From the NCBI RefSeq assembly GCF_000313135.1, contig NW_004457554.1:212861-264005 (forward strand): 51,145 nt of DNA, read 5' to 3'. The DNA comes from Acanthamoeba castellanii str. Neff. Taxonomy: Eukaryota > Discosea > Longamoebia > Acanthamoebidae. This document shows positions 31,866 through 44,306 of this stretch, one piece after another. Made by a program: the position numbers and the translations under genes. How positions within the stretch are numbered: position 1 is the stretch's first letter; each line of letters opens with the position of its first letter. Below the pieces are notes generated by a model. The model ran no database searches and had not been told where the DNA came from. It saw only the letters and a list, made by a program, of their open reading frames with translations.

Positions 31866-34082
31866 ATGGACGCGCCTAAGGATCTTGAATTGATGCACAA
31901 GAGGGTGGTGTTTTCGATCCTCCAGTATCTGAATGGCTTGACCCAAGGCGGTGCTGCTGTGCCGGCTGGGCTCGATAAGGAGGGTCTGGAGGTGGCCGTG
32001 CAGTGCATCGCCTCGGCCTTTGGCGTGGATCCTGCAAATTCCGAACATCAGAGCCAGTTCGCTGTGCCCTTCCAACTTACCGACATCTACAACTACGGCC
32101 TTCTCCATCTTGCACAGGTGCGCATGCTATCATTGTATTCTAAATCTCGGACCTGGTTGATCCGCTTACACCCGCGCACGAGCGATTGCTCGAAATTCAT
32201 TCATTAATTTTCATTCATTTTTGGCTTTTTACGTGCCGTAGCAGCAGGCTGCCGAGGCTCCCAAGCCCACCGCCACTCCCGCTGGTACGCTGCAACAGCG
32301 CGACGGATGAGATGCAAGAGATTACGGACGCGTAGCGCCACTAATACTGCCACTAATACTCACAGGCCAAGAGGTGCCCAAGGAGCTGGAGGGCAAGTTC
32401 CAGACCTTCCTCAATGTGCTCGAGGGCAAGGGCTTCTTCACGGGCCTGACCAAGGGCACCACCGGTACACCAGCCTTCTACTCCACTTCACCATTCGCAG
32501 AACGTAGCGCGCAGCTGGGCTGCCCCATGATATACTCACCCTGCTGACCATGACTTGGGTGTGCACGCGCACAACACACACACACACACACACAGAGTAC
32601 CAGGACCGGTACAATCTGGCCAAGCAGCGATTTCTCAGCCAGTACAGCGGCAGCACGCAGACCACCCCTGCTCCTGCTCCTGCTCCTGCGGCTGTCGATC
32701 CTGCCGTGCAGCTGCAGGAGGCCGAGAAGTTCAAGGCTCTCGGTACGTGTGGGCAGAGGAACTGCCCTACTATCGGGCTGCCGGGTGAAAATCGAGCTTA
32801 CCGGTGGTGATGATGAACGTGCAGGCAACGAGAAGCTGTCTTCTGGCCAGCCGGCCGAAGCGATCGAGCTTTACAACAAGGCCATCGCGCTGAACCCCAA
32901 CAATGCCGTTTACTACGGAAACAGGTGCGTGGCCTGGTTGCTCATCTATGGTGTACTGCAACCCCCCATGTTGCTGATTATCCCTGTTCTCTGCTTCGCT
33001 ACAGAGCTGCTGCCCACAGCACACTGCAGCAGCACGAAAACGCCATCCTCGACTGCAAGAGAGCGATCGAGCTCGACCCCAAGTACCTCAAGGCCTACTC
33101 TCGCCTCGGGTACGTGCATGCAGCCGCTCAGCGTCGCCCTCTCCTCGCGTCTGTCAAAGATATCCTGACGCCGGCGTTTTATTTGGCACCACCCCCCAAC
33201 AGCTTCTCCCTGTTCTCTCTCGGCAAGTATACGGAGGCGATCGACCTGGGCTACAAGAGGGTCCTCGAAATCGATCCCGAGAACACTGGTATAGTCCCAC
33301 CACATTGACAGCATTGTACGCAGCCGCACTCACTCCTTGCCGCGCTGTTTGTGTGGTTCCCTCACACAGCTGCTCAGGAATCTATGCGTCTGTGCCAGCA
33401 GAAGCTCGGGCAGAGCGCTCCTCAGGCTGCTGCCCCCGCGGTATGTCAACGCCACCCATGCAACCATTGCATGCTTGCATGCTGCGCTAAGGTGCAACCG
33501 AAAGCAAACAACGAACAATTGGCCTAACTGTATTATGTCTGGAACACCATCACCACCACCGTGTTTCGATGTCTGCGATCAGGCTTCCCCTCTGGGAGGA
33601 CCCGGAATGGCCGGTTTGGCCCAGATGATGAGCAGCCCTGAAATGCAGAACTCCATGAGGCAAATGTTTGGCGGCTCCGGTACGAGGCCTTTTCCTTCTT
33701 GACCCGCGGTTGATGTAAGCTAAGCCTCGTTTTGTGCACTTTGACAGACGGTGCCCCACCGGACCTGAACAACCTGCTGGGCAACCCTCAGGTCATGAAC
33801 GCGGCTCAGCAGATGATGTCCTCGCCCCAGTTTTCTCAGATCCTCAACAACCCCCTCTTCATGAACATGTACGTTATAGCACGATCTTCTTCTTCTCTCT
33901 CTCTCGCTGCGTTCTTCGTCCAGACAGTCCAGCTCATCGTTGCGCGCGTGTTGCGTGTGGTGTGGTGCAGGGCGCAGAACCTGATGCAGAATCCGTCGCA
34001 GCTCAACCAGATGTTCTCCCAGATGGGCGGCCCAGCTGGCGCCCAACAGGGCGAAGACGACGACGAGAACGCCCAGCAGTAG
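31866..34082 (+). CDS. sgta: SGTA-like TPR co-chaperone
   Basis: About eleven short exons from ATG 31866 to TAG 34080-34082. The N-terminus matches the SGTA dimerisation domain (VVFSILQYLNGL, LEVAVQCIASAFGVD), which binds UBL5/GET4-5 partners. Three TPR units follow: NEKLSSGQPAEAIELYNKAI, AAAHSTLQQHENAILDCKRAI, and FSLFSLGKYTEAIDLGYKRV, forming the clamp for Hsp70/Hsp90 tails. The C-terminus is rich in M, N and Q with NPQVMNAAQQMMSSP and AQNLMQNPSQLNQMF, the client-binding region that catches hydrophobic tail-anchor segments. It acts in the cytosol in sorting or triage of tail-anchored proteins. An extra Pro/Ala linker lies before the TPRs. Confidence 0.92.
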
Positions 34083-34242
34083 TCGTCGTGTGTGCGAGCG
34101 CTCGCCCCCCCCCCTTCTCATCCAGGACCTGGTGACTTGCCTCTGCTCTCTTCGTCGTGTCTGAAAAAGAAAAGAATTAAAAATTATTAAAAAGGTGATA
34201 TTAGATAAAATAAAAAAAGAAACAGAAGCAGAAACAGACTGT

Positions 34243-35470
34243 ATGACGTTGCTGTTGCGTGTGTCAAGTCGTGTGCCGAGTCGTCACCGCCTCTACTCCA
34301 CCATTTGCTTGTCTTCCTCTTCTTCCGGCGTTGCCTCTCGCGCATCTCCGCCCCTTCGCTTCTTCTCCGCGGCCGCTGCGCCACTTCGTTCAACCGCGAA
34401 CCAGCACCACAGGACGTCTCTTTTCTCGTCGGCAGCATCAACAATGGAAGGGGAGCACGTTGCGGTAAAGGCAGAAGTCCAAGAGGAGGAGCAGCTGATG
34501 CCAGATTCTCAAGAATCGACGTCTTGGCATCGGCTACAGCTCGACTCACCCGATGAGCTGCGCCTCCACCTGTCCCTGCCCTCCGGCCAGTCCTTCAGAT
34601 GGAGCACCTGTCTCGGTACCCCCTCATCATCTCCAAATTAGTTATTTATAAATATTTTAAGAAAATAAATAAATATATTTACATTTAAAGAGAAAAAGTG
34701 AGGCTGATCGGCGAGTAGTGGACGGGCGTGAGGTGTGGGCCGGGGTGATCAAGCAAACCGCGTACTTCCTGCACCAGCCGCTCGACGACCCCGCCCTCGT
34801 GCTCTTCCGCTACCTAAACTCGTCCGGTACCGGACGTGTGTGTGTGTGCGTGTCGCGTGTGTGTCGCGTGTGTGTCGCGTGTCGTGGCATTCTCACGCGT
34901 TGCGCTCTCCGGGATCAGACGCCGATCGTGAGAGTGGAGTGGAGGTGGAAGCCAAGCGGCAAGAGCTCGAGGACTACTTCCAGCTGGGCATGCGCATGGA
35001 GGACGCCTGGAACAGGTCCGCCTCGCACACCGCACCACCGCACACGCTCACACAGCCGGCGCACACGCACCACCGCACACGCGCGCAGCTGACGACGTGG
35101 TGGCAGGTGGACGGCCCAGCGCGAGAAGGATCCGCCGATTGTGGCCCACTTCAGGGACGCGTGCCTTCGCTTCCGAGGCCTGCGCACCCTACGCACCGAC
35201 CCCGTAGAGTGCCTGGTATGCTGCGTATGTGTCGTGTCGTGTCGTGTCGTGTCCAGTCAGGGCAGCTGACATCTAGCGCTCCAGTTCAGCTTCATCTGCT
35301 CGCAGAACAACAACATCGCGCGCATCACGCAGATGGTGAACGCCCTCTGCACGCGCTACGGCGATAAGATCGGCGAGGCAGTCGTGCAGCGCACCAGCGA
35401 CACAAAGGTCTGTGCCTCACGCCGCACACGCCGCACACACACCGCACACCCCTAACACGCAATGGTCGTG

Positions 35471-35512
<42 letters not shown>

Positions 35513-36597
35513 CTTGCTTGCTTGCTTCAGGCCGAGACGCGGGCGTTCTACGCGTTTCCGACGCTGGAGACGTTGGCGGGCGTGCCCGAGCGGGCGCTGC
35601 GGGACATGAGCTTCGGGTACCGCGCCAAGTACATCCCGACCGCCGCCCAGCAGGTGCTCGACAAGGACGACCCCGGTACTACCCCCCCTCTCCGCTGCTC
35701 GGCTCGGCTCGAGCTCAAGGCAATGCGTGCGTGTGCGGTGGTGTGCGGTCGGCAGAGCTGGGGGCGGGGCGCGACTGGCTCTACGGGCTCCGGGAGCGGG
35801 CGGTGTCCCGCGAACGGGCGCAAAAGGAGCTCACCTCCCTCCTGGTACTCGTCCCCCGTCGTGTGTCGTGTGTGTTGTTGCTGCTGCTGCTGCTGCTGAT
35901 GTTCTGACCATCGCATGACACGCGTGCACAGGGCGTGGGCAAGAAGGTGGCCGACTGCGTGTGTCTCGTCTCGCTCGACAAGCTCGACGCGATTCCCGTC
36001 GACACCCACGTCCGGCAGATAGGTTCGTCGCACCCAAGGTGCCTGCCGCACACGCTGTGAATGCGCACCTCACTATGAGTGTCGTTGGTCGTGTCGTTGG
36101 TCGTTGTGCGGCGAGCAGCGCAAAGGTTCATGCCGTCGCTCAAGCGCAAGGCCAACAGTTCGCTGACGGACGCCCTCTACGGGGAGATCTCGAGCTTTTT
36201 CAAGGACCACTTCGGCGCCAACTGCGGGTGGGCGCACAGCCTTCTCTTCGCCGCCGAGCTCCCCATCTTCCGGCTGCCGAAGAGGAAGGCCGCGAAGAAG
36301 GAAGAAGACGAAGAGAACGAGAACGAGAACGAGAACGAAAGCGACAACGAAAGCGAGGCGGCGGTGAAGGTGGCGAAGCGGGAGAAGAAAGCGAAGCGGG
36401 AAGCCGCCGCCGCCGCCACCGTTACCACCACGACGAGGCGACGGAGCAGCCGATTGAGCGGCAAGCGAGCCCTGGCGGTGGTGGAGGAAGAGGAGGAGAA
36501 AGAAGTGCTGGTGGTGAAGCGGGAGAAGAAGGAGGGCGAGAACGGCGAGACGCCCATCACCTCCCGACGCAAGAAACGGAGAGCGTCGGTCGAGTGA
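34243..36597 (+). CDS. ogg1: 8-oxoguanine DNA glycosylase OGG1
   Basis: About nine exons ending at TGA 36595-36597. The OGG1 N-domain is seen ([19 protein letters not shown], the GQSFRW hallmark), then [32 protein letters not shown] and GFRAK-like GYRAKYI. The helix-hairpin-helix [17 protein letters not shown] has the catalytic Lys, and [13 protein letters not shown] the catalytic Asp. It removes 8-oxoguanine from DNA and nicks the strand. Two starts are possible: ATG 34444 (MEGEHVAV) or the upstream in-frame ATG 34243. The latter adds 67 residues rich in Ser, Arg and Ala, without acidic residues, a good mitochondrial leader. The C-terminus carries a long charged extension with KRK and RRKKRR clusters, likely nuclear signals. 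This suggests nuclear and mitochondrial forms. Confidence 0.93.
35472..35511. repeat. Intronic TTG trinucleotide repeat
   Basis: About thirteen TTG units near the 3' end of an OGG1 intron, before the AETRAFYAF exon. Confidence 0.9.
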
Positions 36598-36666
36598 TGT
36601 GGTAGTTATTCTCACACGCCACGATGCTCAATGTATCTAAAGATATGGTGAGAGCAAACAATCTTT
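36598..36666. other. 69-base convergent spacer, OGG1 / TAPT1
   Basis: Only 69 bases separate two convergent stop codons, so the two transcripts almost surely overlap at their 3' ends. Confidence 0.6.
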
Positions 36667-39047
36667 TCATGGCACCTTGCCGCTCAACAGCGAATAGCGC
36701 TGCACGCCGGCCAGCCCCGCCCGCGTCTCGGCCTCCTCTCTTTCGACGGCCGTGAGCGTCTGCTCCTGCATGCCGCGCATACCACACACACACAAGTTAG
36801 CGTTGCATTGCACCTTGCCAGTGATGAATGGAATGCTCTCTAAGGAATGTGCGGTGTGCCCGGGGGCGCTGACCTGCTCGTCGAGCTTGTCGCGGGTGTA
36901 CATGCGGTGGGCGAGGCCGTAGAGCTGGAGGAAGAGGAGGGCCTTGAGGGCCACCAGGCAGCTCCAGGTGAGCCCCAGCACCAGCACGCCCCACCACCCG
37001 CCCAGCGGCATCACCTGCCCCAACACCCGCACCACCTACTCCCCCCCCCGATGTCGGTAAGCAACGCGTGTGCGTGTGCGTGTGAGTGTGAGTGTGCGTG
37101 TGCGTGTGCGTGTGCGTGGTGCGCACCAGGCAAGCTAACGGCATCGATACGAAGCCGATGCGCCGGGAGAGGGCGTAGTGGTGATCGAAGGCGCCGTGTT
37201 TGGCGCGGGAGGCGACGATGTCGGAGCAGATGATGGTCTGGTACTTGCGGTAGAGGTCGGGCGTGAGGTGGTTGAACTTGGTAACGAAGCAGTGCTTGAT
37301 CCAATCCACCAGGTTCTCGCTCACGAATATCATCCCCGTCATCACCAGCATCTGCGTCACCCACTCCGATGTGATCTGCCAATTCGCGATCATCATCATC
37401 AACAACATCAACAACAACATCAACATCATCATCATTATCACATAATGAAAACAATGATCAACAGCATTCATTAATTAGCATGCAACGAGGAGGAGTGTAT
37501 TTACCTCCCAGTTGAGGTCGTTCATGTTATGGAGGGAGCTCATGATGATGAACACGAAGATCTGGAAGCGCTCCACAGCATCTGAAAAGTATGCACACGA
37601 CACGACCAACGACACGACACGACCAACGACACGACACACGCGCAACACGACACGACCAAGTCTACGTGAGGCCAATGTGTGTGTGAGAGAGAGAGATTAG
37701 TGTGAATGATTGGAGGAGGGACGTACCGCTGCAGGAGATCTGGAAGAGGTTCTCCTTGGAGTACTTCTTGAAGACGCAGCCCTTGAGTTCGATGAACTGG
37801 TTGCTCACCAGCACCGTGATCAGCAGACCCGACTCCGAGTTGAGGGCCACGTTGAGGGTCACCATTTGGTTGAACAGCACCAACGCGTGCAACAGTGAAC
37901 CACGAGTCAAGGCGCTAATACTTGATTACACGACACGCGCCACGCGCCACGCGCCACATACGACCAACGACACAACCAACGACACGCGCGGCACATACGA
38001 ACATGACACGACACGCGCGGCACAGGTGGGGTAAAAAGGATATCGACATAGACGAGGGCGGCGATGAAGTGGAGGCCCAGGCGAAGGGCGTTGCGCGGCA
38101 GACGTGAGTCGGCCACCGCCCGCAGGAACAGCGCGTCCCATATGTCCTGCCCGAACACCGTGCACAGCTTGTCGAAGATCTGTGTCGTGTGTCGTGTCGT
38201 TTGCCGTGCAGCCCAACATCATCGAAGTTTAGAGCACGCGCGGTGGTGTGTGCGTGTGCGGTGCGTGTGCGCACCTCGAGCACGTTGTAGATGACGTAGA
38301 GCTTGATGATGGATTGGCCCCGGATGTAGTGGTACACGAGGGAGACGTCCACGTGGCTCAGCACCCCGCAGCACACCACGAATATCGCGCCCCGCATCAC
38401 GTCGTACCGCGCCCCGCCCAGCTGCACCACATTCCTGCGTTGTCGCACACGACACGACACGACACGCACCACGACACGTCATGACACGCAACACAGCACA
38501 CGACACCCGACACGACACGCGCGGCAAGTGGAGAGTGAGAGTGAGAGATCGGGCGAAAGAGTGTTGGGGGGGGGTGAGTACAAGGGTCGGAAGAAGCTGA
38601 GGAGGTAGCGGAGGAGGCCCAGCACGACGCGGCCCGGGAAGAACGTGAACGTGAACACGAAGCAGTCCATGCACACGAAGAACCCGAACAGCAGAAACTG
38701 ACCACCCACATAAATAATTATTAAAAAAAATGGAACATATAGAGTAAATACATAAAGAGGCAAATAAATAACAACAAAAATATAGAAATAAGTACCTTTT
38801 CGAGCTCGATGGGAACGAGGAAGAAGTTGTAGATTTCGTTTTGCTTCTTGCGCTGCTCGGGGTCGGCGGGTCCGTAGTCGGCGTCGATCTCCTCCCACAG
38901 GTACGACCCGAGGGTAGAGCCGAACAGCGACGACGACCCTTTTCGCGCAGCCGCGGCAGGCGAGGGGAGTGTAGCGGAAGAAGATGATGACGCACTCGTG
39001 TGCAGGTGCAGGTGCGTGCTGGGTCGAAGGCCTTCGTTGGCCAACAT
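36667..39047 (-). CDS. tapt1: TAPT1/Emp65 family membrane protein
   Basis: About eight exons from ATG 39047 to TGA 36667. After a Ser-rich N-terminus come the family hallmarks in order: YNFFLVPIELEKFLLFGFFVC, VVCCGVLSHVDVSLVYHYIRG then QSIIKLYVIYNVLEV, DKLCTVFGQDIWDALFLRA, TLNVALNSESGLLITVLVSN, QFIELKGCVFKKYSKENLFQ, SCSDAVERFQIFVF, VDWIKHCFVTKFNHLTPDLY, RRIGFVSMPLACL. Several hydrophobic segments place it in the ER or a related membrane. TAPT1 relatives (yeast Emp65, plant POD1) take part in ER folding or, in animals, cilium and Golgi function. The role here is not settled. The C-terminal tail (TAVEREEAETR) is short and cytosolic. Confidence 0.93.
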
Positions 39048-39226
39048 GTTGGTTGTGGGGTGTGTGGCGGAGAGGAGACCTTATCTCTGGGCAGGGCAGC
39101 TAATCCATCTCCCTCCTTGTACAAGAGGAATAAAAAAAATTGAAAAGAGAAAGGAAAAGTAAAGGAAAAGAGTTTAGTTCTTCATTATTCTGCAAGTGCT
39201 TGATAAGGATCTTGTTAGGCCTAGTC

Positions 39227-40005
39227 TTAGGAATCGTTGAGCTGGTAGACTGTGGCAGAGAGAAGGTCGATTATCTTGGATACCGGCTGCAGATTGTAGG
39301 GGTGTTCTTGATGCTGCATCAACTGTTGACGACTCACCACAACACACACAACACACACGCAACACATGCCACAACACACACACACACACATAGGATGAAA
39401 TCAGGTGACAGTGAACTAATTGGACTCAATTCACTCACGAAGTACCTGAGAGACCAGGTTGTAGAGGTACTTGCTCTTCTCAAAGTTGACCATGCCCCGC
39501 ACTGTCGATGGGATGTGCTCCTCCGCGCTCAGGATCTTGCACAGGTGAAAGTCTACGCACCCGCGCAACCAATCATCTCAATAAACATTCCAATGTATGA
39601 TCATATATTGCACGCCCAAATTGCGGGCATGTTGGTGGGAAATCCAGTTGGTGTGGGTACCCAGGTAAGGAATGTGTGGGCTGCCGGGAATGTGGAGGAG
39701 AGTCTCTCTGTAGAGCTCCTCGTTGACCATCAGCTTCTCAATGCACTCAAAATCCTGGTGCATTGCCACACAGACGTGATCAACAGGAGTGGGATCACCA
39801 TACATGCACTGCACTGGGCTTGGAACCTTTTTGTCGCGCTTGGAGAGCTCGGGCCACACGGTGGTGAGCTTGAGGGACTGGACCGAGTAGACCTGGTAGA
39901 TGCTACTCGCAGACACGGCCCATTGGTTGATCCCGTGCAGGATCGCCATCGCCGTGTTGAAGTTGTTGAGTTGCAACAAGCGCTGCACGGAAACCGGATC
40001 AGCGG

Positions 40006-40045
<40 letters not shown>

Positions 40046-43000
40046 TTCCGTGCATTCCTCTGTGCAGGGCGGGGCTCAACGCACGTTGGCGAGCTGGATG
40101 AAGCGCTTGACGATGCGGGTAAGGGGCTTGGACTTGGGTCCGATGGAGGCGATGTGCTGCCGCACCCAGCGGGCCAGCTGCCGGAAGCGACAGATCGTGT
40201 GCAGCAGGTTAGGCGCTCGCTTCTGCTCCTCCGCCTCGTCGCTGCACCAGCAGTACGAGATGAACTCCACGGCCTGTCACCACCACCATCAACATCATCC
40301 ACCGTCACCACCATCGCCATCATTGCTATCATCAAGACTGAAGGAGGAAGAGCTACCTGGATCTTGGTGAAGCAGTGGAACTCCATGATGGTGAGCTGGC
40401 GGGCGAGCTCGAGCTCCGATATGTCCCACACCTTGAGGCTGGGCGAGAACAGGTTCTTGGGCACCTGTTCCAAACCGCCAATACATTCCCAATTTATATC
40501 AAGTGAAAATAAATCACAAACAAGAACTAAATTCACAAAGGGCCAATACCTCGGGGTACGGCGGCTGTCTACTGAACTGGTAGGAGGTGGGCTCTCTTGT
40601 GCCGCCTTGCCGCTTGATCTATCTGGAATGTGAGCGCTGGCGAACTAGAACTGAATTTACAAGAGCGGCGCGACGCGGTAGCGGGTGGTCGCGTCGGGTT
40701 ACCTGCTGGAGGAGGCGCACGAGCTGGAGGGACATGTTGCCCGTGACCACCTTGGAGGCGAACTTGTGGATGTGGTCGAGCAGGTGCCGATCGCTCTGGA
40801 GCTGCGAGGAACACTTCTCCACCCACATCTTGATCACGTTGCACACCCGCAGGCGGATTGGACTCTGCTCATAGCCCACCCAGAATGTAAGTAGAGAGAA
40901 AAAACGCGCGCGTCTGGTGTGTGTGTGTGTCAGAATCGCACACCTGTACACTCTTGGTCCATTCCTCGCGGTCCGCACCCTCGCAGCCCGCCGGCGGTTC
41001 CATGAAGTACCGCCGGATGAGAAGCTTGAAGAGGTTGCGCGGGGACGTGAAGTTCTCGTAGGTGAGCATGAAAGTCTTCACGAACTCGAGATCTGCGCAA
41101 AATATGGATAAGTTAGGACATACATAGAATTCCTCATCGCCGGGGGGTCGACGCGTACCGTGCTCGGCCGGGTGGGTTAGGTAGACGACGAGCTTGGGCA
41201 GCGTAGCGAACTTGATGTTGGAGGCCTTCTTCTTGGCGGTGTTCTCCTCTCTGGAACGGAATGCAAAAAACAGTTGTGAAAAAGAACGAAAAGCGATGAG
41301 GAAGTAAAACCAAAAGAACGAAAGCGATGGGGGGGGGGTTACGGGTCGTCGCGTTTGTAGGGGCCACGAGAGGGTCCGTCGATATCGAGCCGCTGCTGAA
41401 CCGGAGGCGGCAGCAGGTACTTCAGGTCCGGCAACGGGCCCAATCTCTCGCGCGCCACCGATGACGCCCTTCTCCGTCTGTGCACCCACCATGTCGTGGG
41501 TCGTGTCGTGTCGTTGGTCGTGTCGTGTCAGCAAAGGAATGACGGTGGCAAGTGAGTAGGGTCCAAACCGTTCTCCGCTCTCGGTCAAACTCTCGGAGAA
41601 GGAGTACTTGCGGAGCTCCGAAGAGACCTCGCGCTCGATCATCCCGGCCAGCTCCAGACTGAGCCGCCGTCGCCGCCGCGTGGTTCGCATCGTTCGCTCT
41701 CGGAACGAGGTCTGCCTCGCCATCTGGATCGACGTCAGCCGGAGAGAGTGCCGGCGGACCGAAGTGTTGGATTCGGCGTTGGCTGCGGCGTCGTCGTCAT
41801 CGAGGACCTCTTCCTCGGAGAGCACCGCCACCTCCTTCTCCTCCTCGATCCACTCCTCCTCGCCGGCCTCGAAGAACAGATTGTCGGGCGTCTCCCGCGC
41901 ATCGAACCGCTTCTTCAGCCGATCCCACCCTCGAAATTGCAGAAAGAGTCTGTGTGTCGTGTCGTGTCGTGTCGTATGTCGTGTGTCGTGTGTCGCATCA
42001 TGTCGTTACTCCAGCTAACGCGTTGGAGGAGGGGAGGAGGAGAAAGGGTGAACGCACGATCGCCAGGTCTCGGCCATCAACGCGATCTCGAGTTGCAACG
42101 GCCTGTACAAGGGGAGAGGGAATAAATAACAAATAACTAAAACCTAAACATATGAAATTTAGGTCGGACCTGATGACGGTCCAGCGAACGTGGAAGCGAG
42201 GGCGCCAGAGCGAAGGGTCGGATGCCAGGCGGCGCCACCGCCGACATACGGCCACCTGCCGCCGCAGCATGTCCGTCGGTAGCATTTGAAATACCCCCAA
42301 CAGAACCTGATGAGGAGTGCAAGCCCCGCCTCGAATCAGCACACGACACACGCATTGCCACGTGGATTTATGAAGAGGAGAGGCGCACCTCGTCGGGTAT
42401 CTTCTGCGCCAGGAGCGAAGACAGCTCTTCACGACCCCGCGGTGGCGTGCGCACGATCTGCGACGTGCCCAGCTTGAACTCCGGTTGTGCCCAAATGTCC
42501 TGCAGGCAGTCCAATCAGCCCATGCGACACGACACGACACGCAACACGACACGACACGACACGACACGCAACACGACACGACCAACGACACGAGCATGGG
42601 GAGGGGAGATGACCTTGAGCAGCTGGGCAAGCTCGACGGCGGAGAGGCCGGAGGAGAGGCCGGGCTCGACGAAAACGAAGGGGTCCGGGATGTTGCGGTT
42701 GACCTGCTGGTGGAGCTCCCACAGCCACACCAGCCCCTCCTCCTTCGACTTGATCTGCTCGTCGCCACCGCTGTCCAGCGCCTCCTGCCCATCCATCATC
42801 GTCAGCGTGTGTCGTGCGTGCGCGTTCGTTGGTGCATGTGTGCGGTGTGCGGACAGTACGAGAAGGTGGATGCGGGCGGTGGGATCGGGCAGGAGGAAGG
42901 CGGTGTGCTTGACGAGGTGAACGAAGTGGGGTAGCTGCTCCTCGGAGAACATGCCCGCCGCCGTCGTGTAGAGGAAGCTCCACACGGCCTTCTGCATAGA

Positions 43001-44141
43001 CGCCGGCCTAATCACCGCTGCACGCACGCACGCACCAACAACATTCCATCATCCCCATCACCATCACCATATCACCATCATCACCACCATCACCACCATC
43101 ATGGTCATCAGTCTCAACATTCCAAGCATTGTCCATACAAGTGGCTGCCTCGGTACCGTAGATCTCTTCTTTCTCTTCGCGCTGCCGCTGGGCCTGGAGC
43201 TGGTCCTCGGTGAGCGGAACGCGAGATCCGATCTCGGAGGAGCCGCGGTTGCTGGTGCTGGACAGAGATGGCGCCGATGATGATGATGATGATGATGACG
43301 CTGAGCCCTTGGGTTGTGTGCGATCGCGCTGGAGCTTGTGGTGGATGAGCCGCGGCTCGATGGCTGCCGGCGCCGTGAGTCCGCGCTGGCCGACCGATCT
43401 CCGCATCATCTTCTGCGACGGCGACGCCGAGATCAAGGATGGCGACGATGACGACGACGCGCCAGCCGACCGCGAGGAACCCAGCGACACCACTTCGCTG
43501 GCCGCAGCACTCGTGCCGCCGCCGCCGCCTTCATTGTTGTTGTGGTCCCGGCCGCCGCCTCGGAGGAACGCCATCGAGATGGCCGGCACGCGGGCGTGGC
43601 TGCTGCTCACGGCGCCGGCCTCGGCCTTCTCCTTGCCCTTGTCCCGCTCCTTGCCCCTGGCCCGCGGCGGGCCGTGCTTGGTGGTCTCGGGGCTGCCGCC
43701 GCTGTGGCCATCGCCGGCGCTGCCGCCAAGAGCGTCGTCCGATGATGATGATGATGATGACGATGACGACGATGAGTTTTGGTTGGGACGCAGCCGCTCG
43801 AGGCCGATGGCAATGGTGTTGACCTCCGGCATGGCCGCAGCGCCAGCGTGAGGTCCTCCGATGATGTCCGCGTGTGCGTCGGCGCGCTGAGATCGTCTTC
43901 GTTCTTTGGCTTCGCTCCACGAAAGCGAAGGCGACGACGGATTGGAGCGAGGGGGAGAGGGGCTCACTTTTTCCTGCTGGACCGCCGCAAGATCTTGTTG
44001 CGGCTGCTGGTCATCTTCGGGAGGTGGCAAAAAAGAAGACCCAGCAACGGTGGCTGTAGTCACCACCAGGTCGCGCTCTTTCTCCTTCGCCTTGCGGTCC
44101 TTGCTGCGCCGGCGAAGGGGCGACCACCCTCCTGGCTCCAT
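39227..44141 (-). CDS. F-box and RasGEF domain protein
   Basis: Start ATG 44141, stop TAA at 39227-39229. The N-terminal third is low complexity (Ser, Asp, Gly runs) and ends LTEDQLQAQRQREEKEEIYG. A helical region follows (MQKAVWSFLYTTAAGMF, LPHFVHLVKHTAFLLPD), then an F-box-like stretch, VFQMLPTDMLRRQVAVCRRW then RRLASDPSLWRPRF. An acidic linker follows (EEEWIEEEKEVAVLSEEE), then RasGEF-N (LEFVKTFMLTYENFTSPRNL, RVCNVIKMWVEKC). The Cdc25-type RasGEF domain comes last: ELARQLTIMEFHCFTKIQ, RLLQLNNFNTAMAILHGIN, IPYLG, DFHLCKI, VNFEKSKYLYNLV, YNLQPVSKI. It should load Ras with GTP at membranes, and the F-box could tie it to an SCF ubiquitin ligase (inferred). Exon borders in the middle are approximate. 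Confidence 0.85.
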
Positions 44142-44306
44142 CTTGTTTATTTTCTTTTCTTTTTTTTCTATAGGTGTGATTTGTTTTTTTACCGAATAAA
44201 GAATGATTGAATGGAGCAGGAAAGACTGGTTCGTGTTTATGCGGACAAACTTTTCTTTGTTGGTTTCTTTGGGCGGCAGTTTTCTTCGTGTAGGATCTCG
44301 AGCAGG
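44142..44306. promoter_or_regulatory. Divergent promoter region, RasGEF / DOHH
   Basis: About 165 bases between ATG 44141 (minus) and the preferred DOHH ATG 44307. T-rich at 44150-44200. An in-frame ATG at 44211 would leave only 69 bases. Confidence 0.4.

Noticed and set aside
39140..40633. A 497-codon open frame on the plus strand
   Set aside because: It runs antisense through the RasGEF exons and introns, where the minus-strand reading gives clear RasGEF motifs. The plus-strand protein has low-complexity intron translations and no family signature.
43210..43851. Plus-strand 213-codon Asp-rich frame
   Set aside because: Antisense of the Ser-rich N-terminus of the RasGEF gene; no independent evidence.
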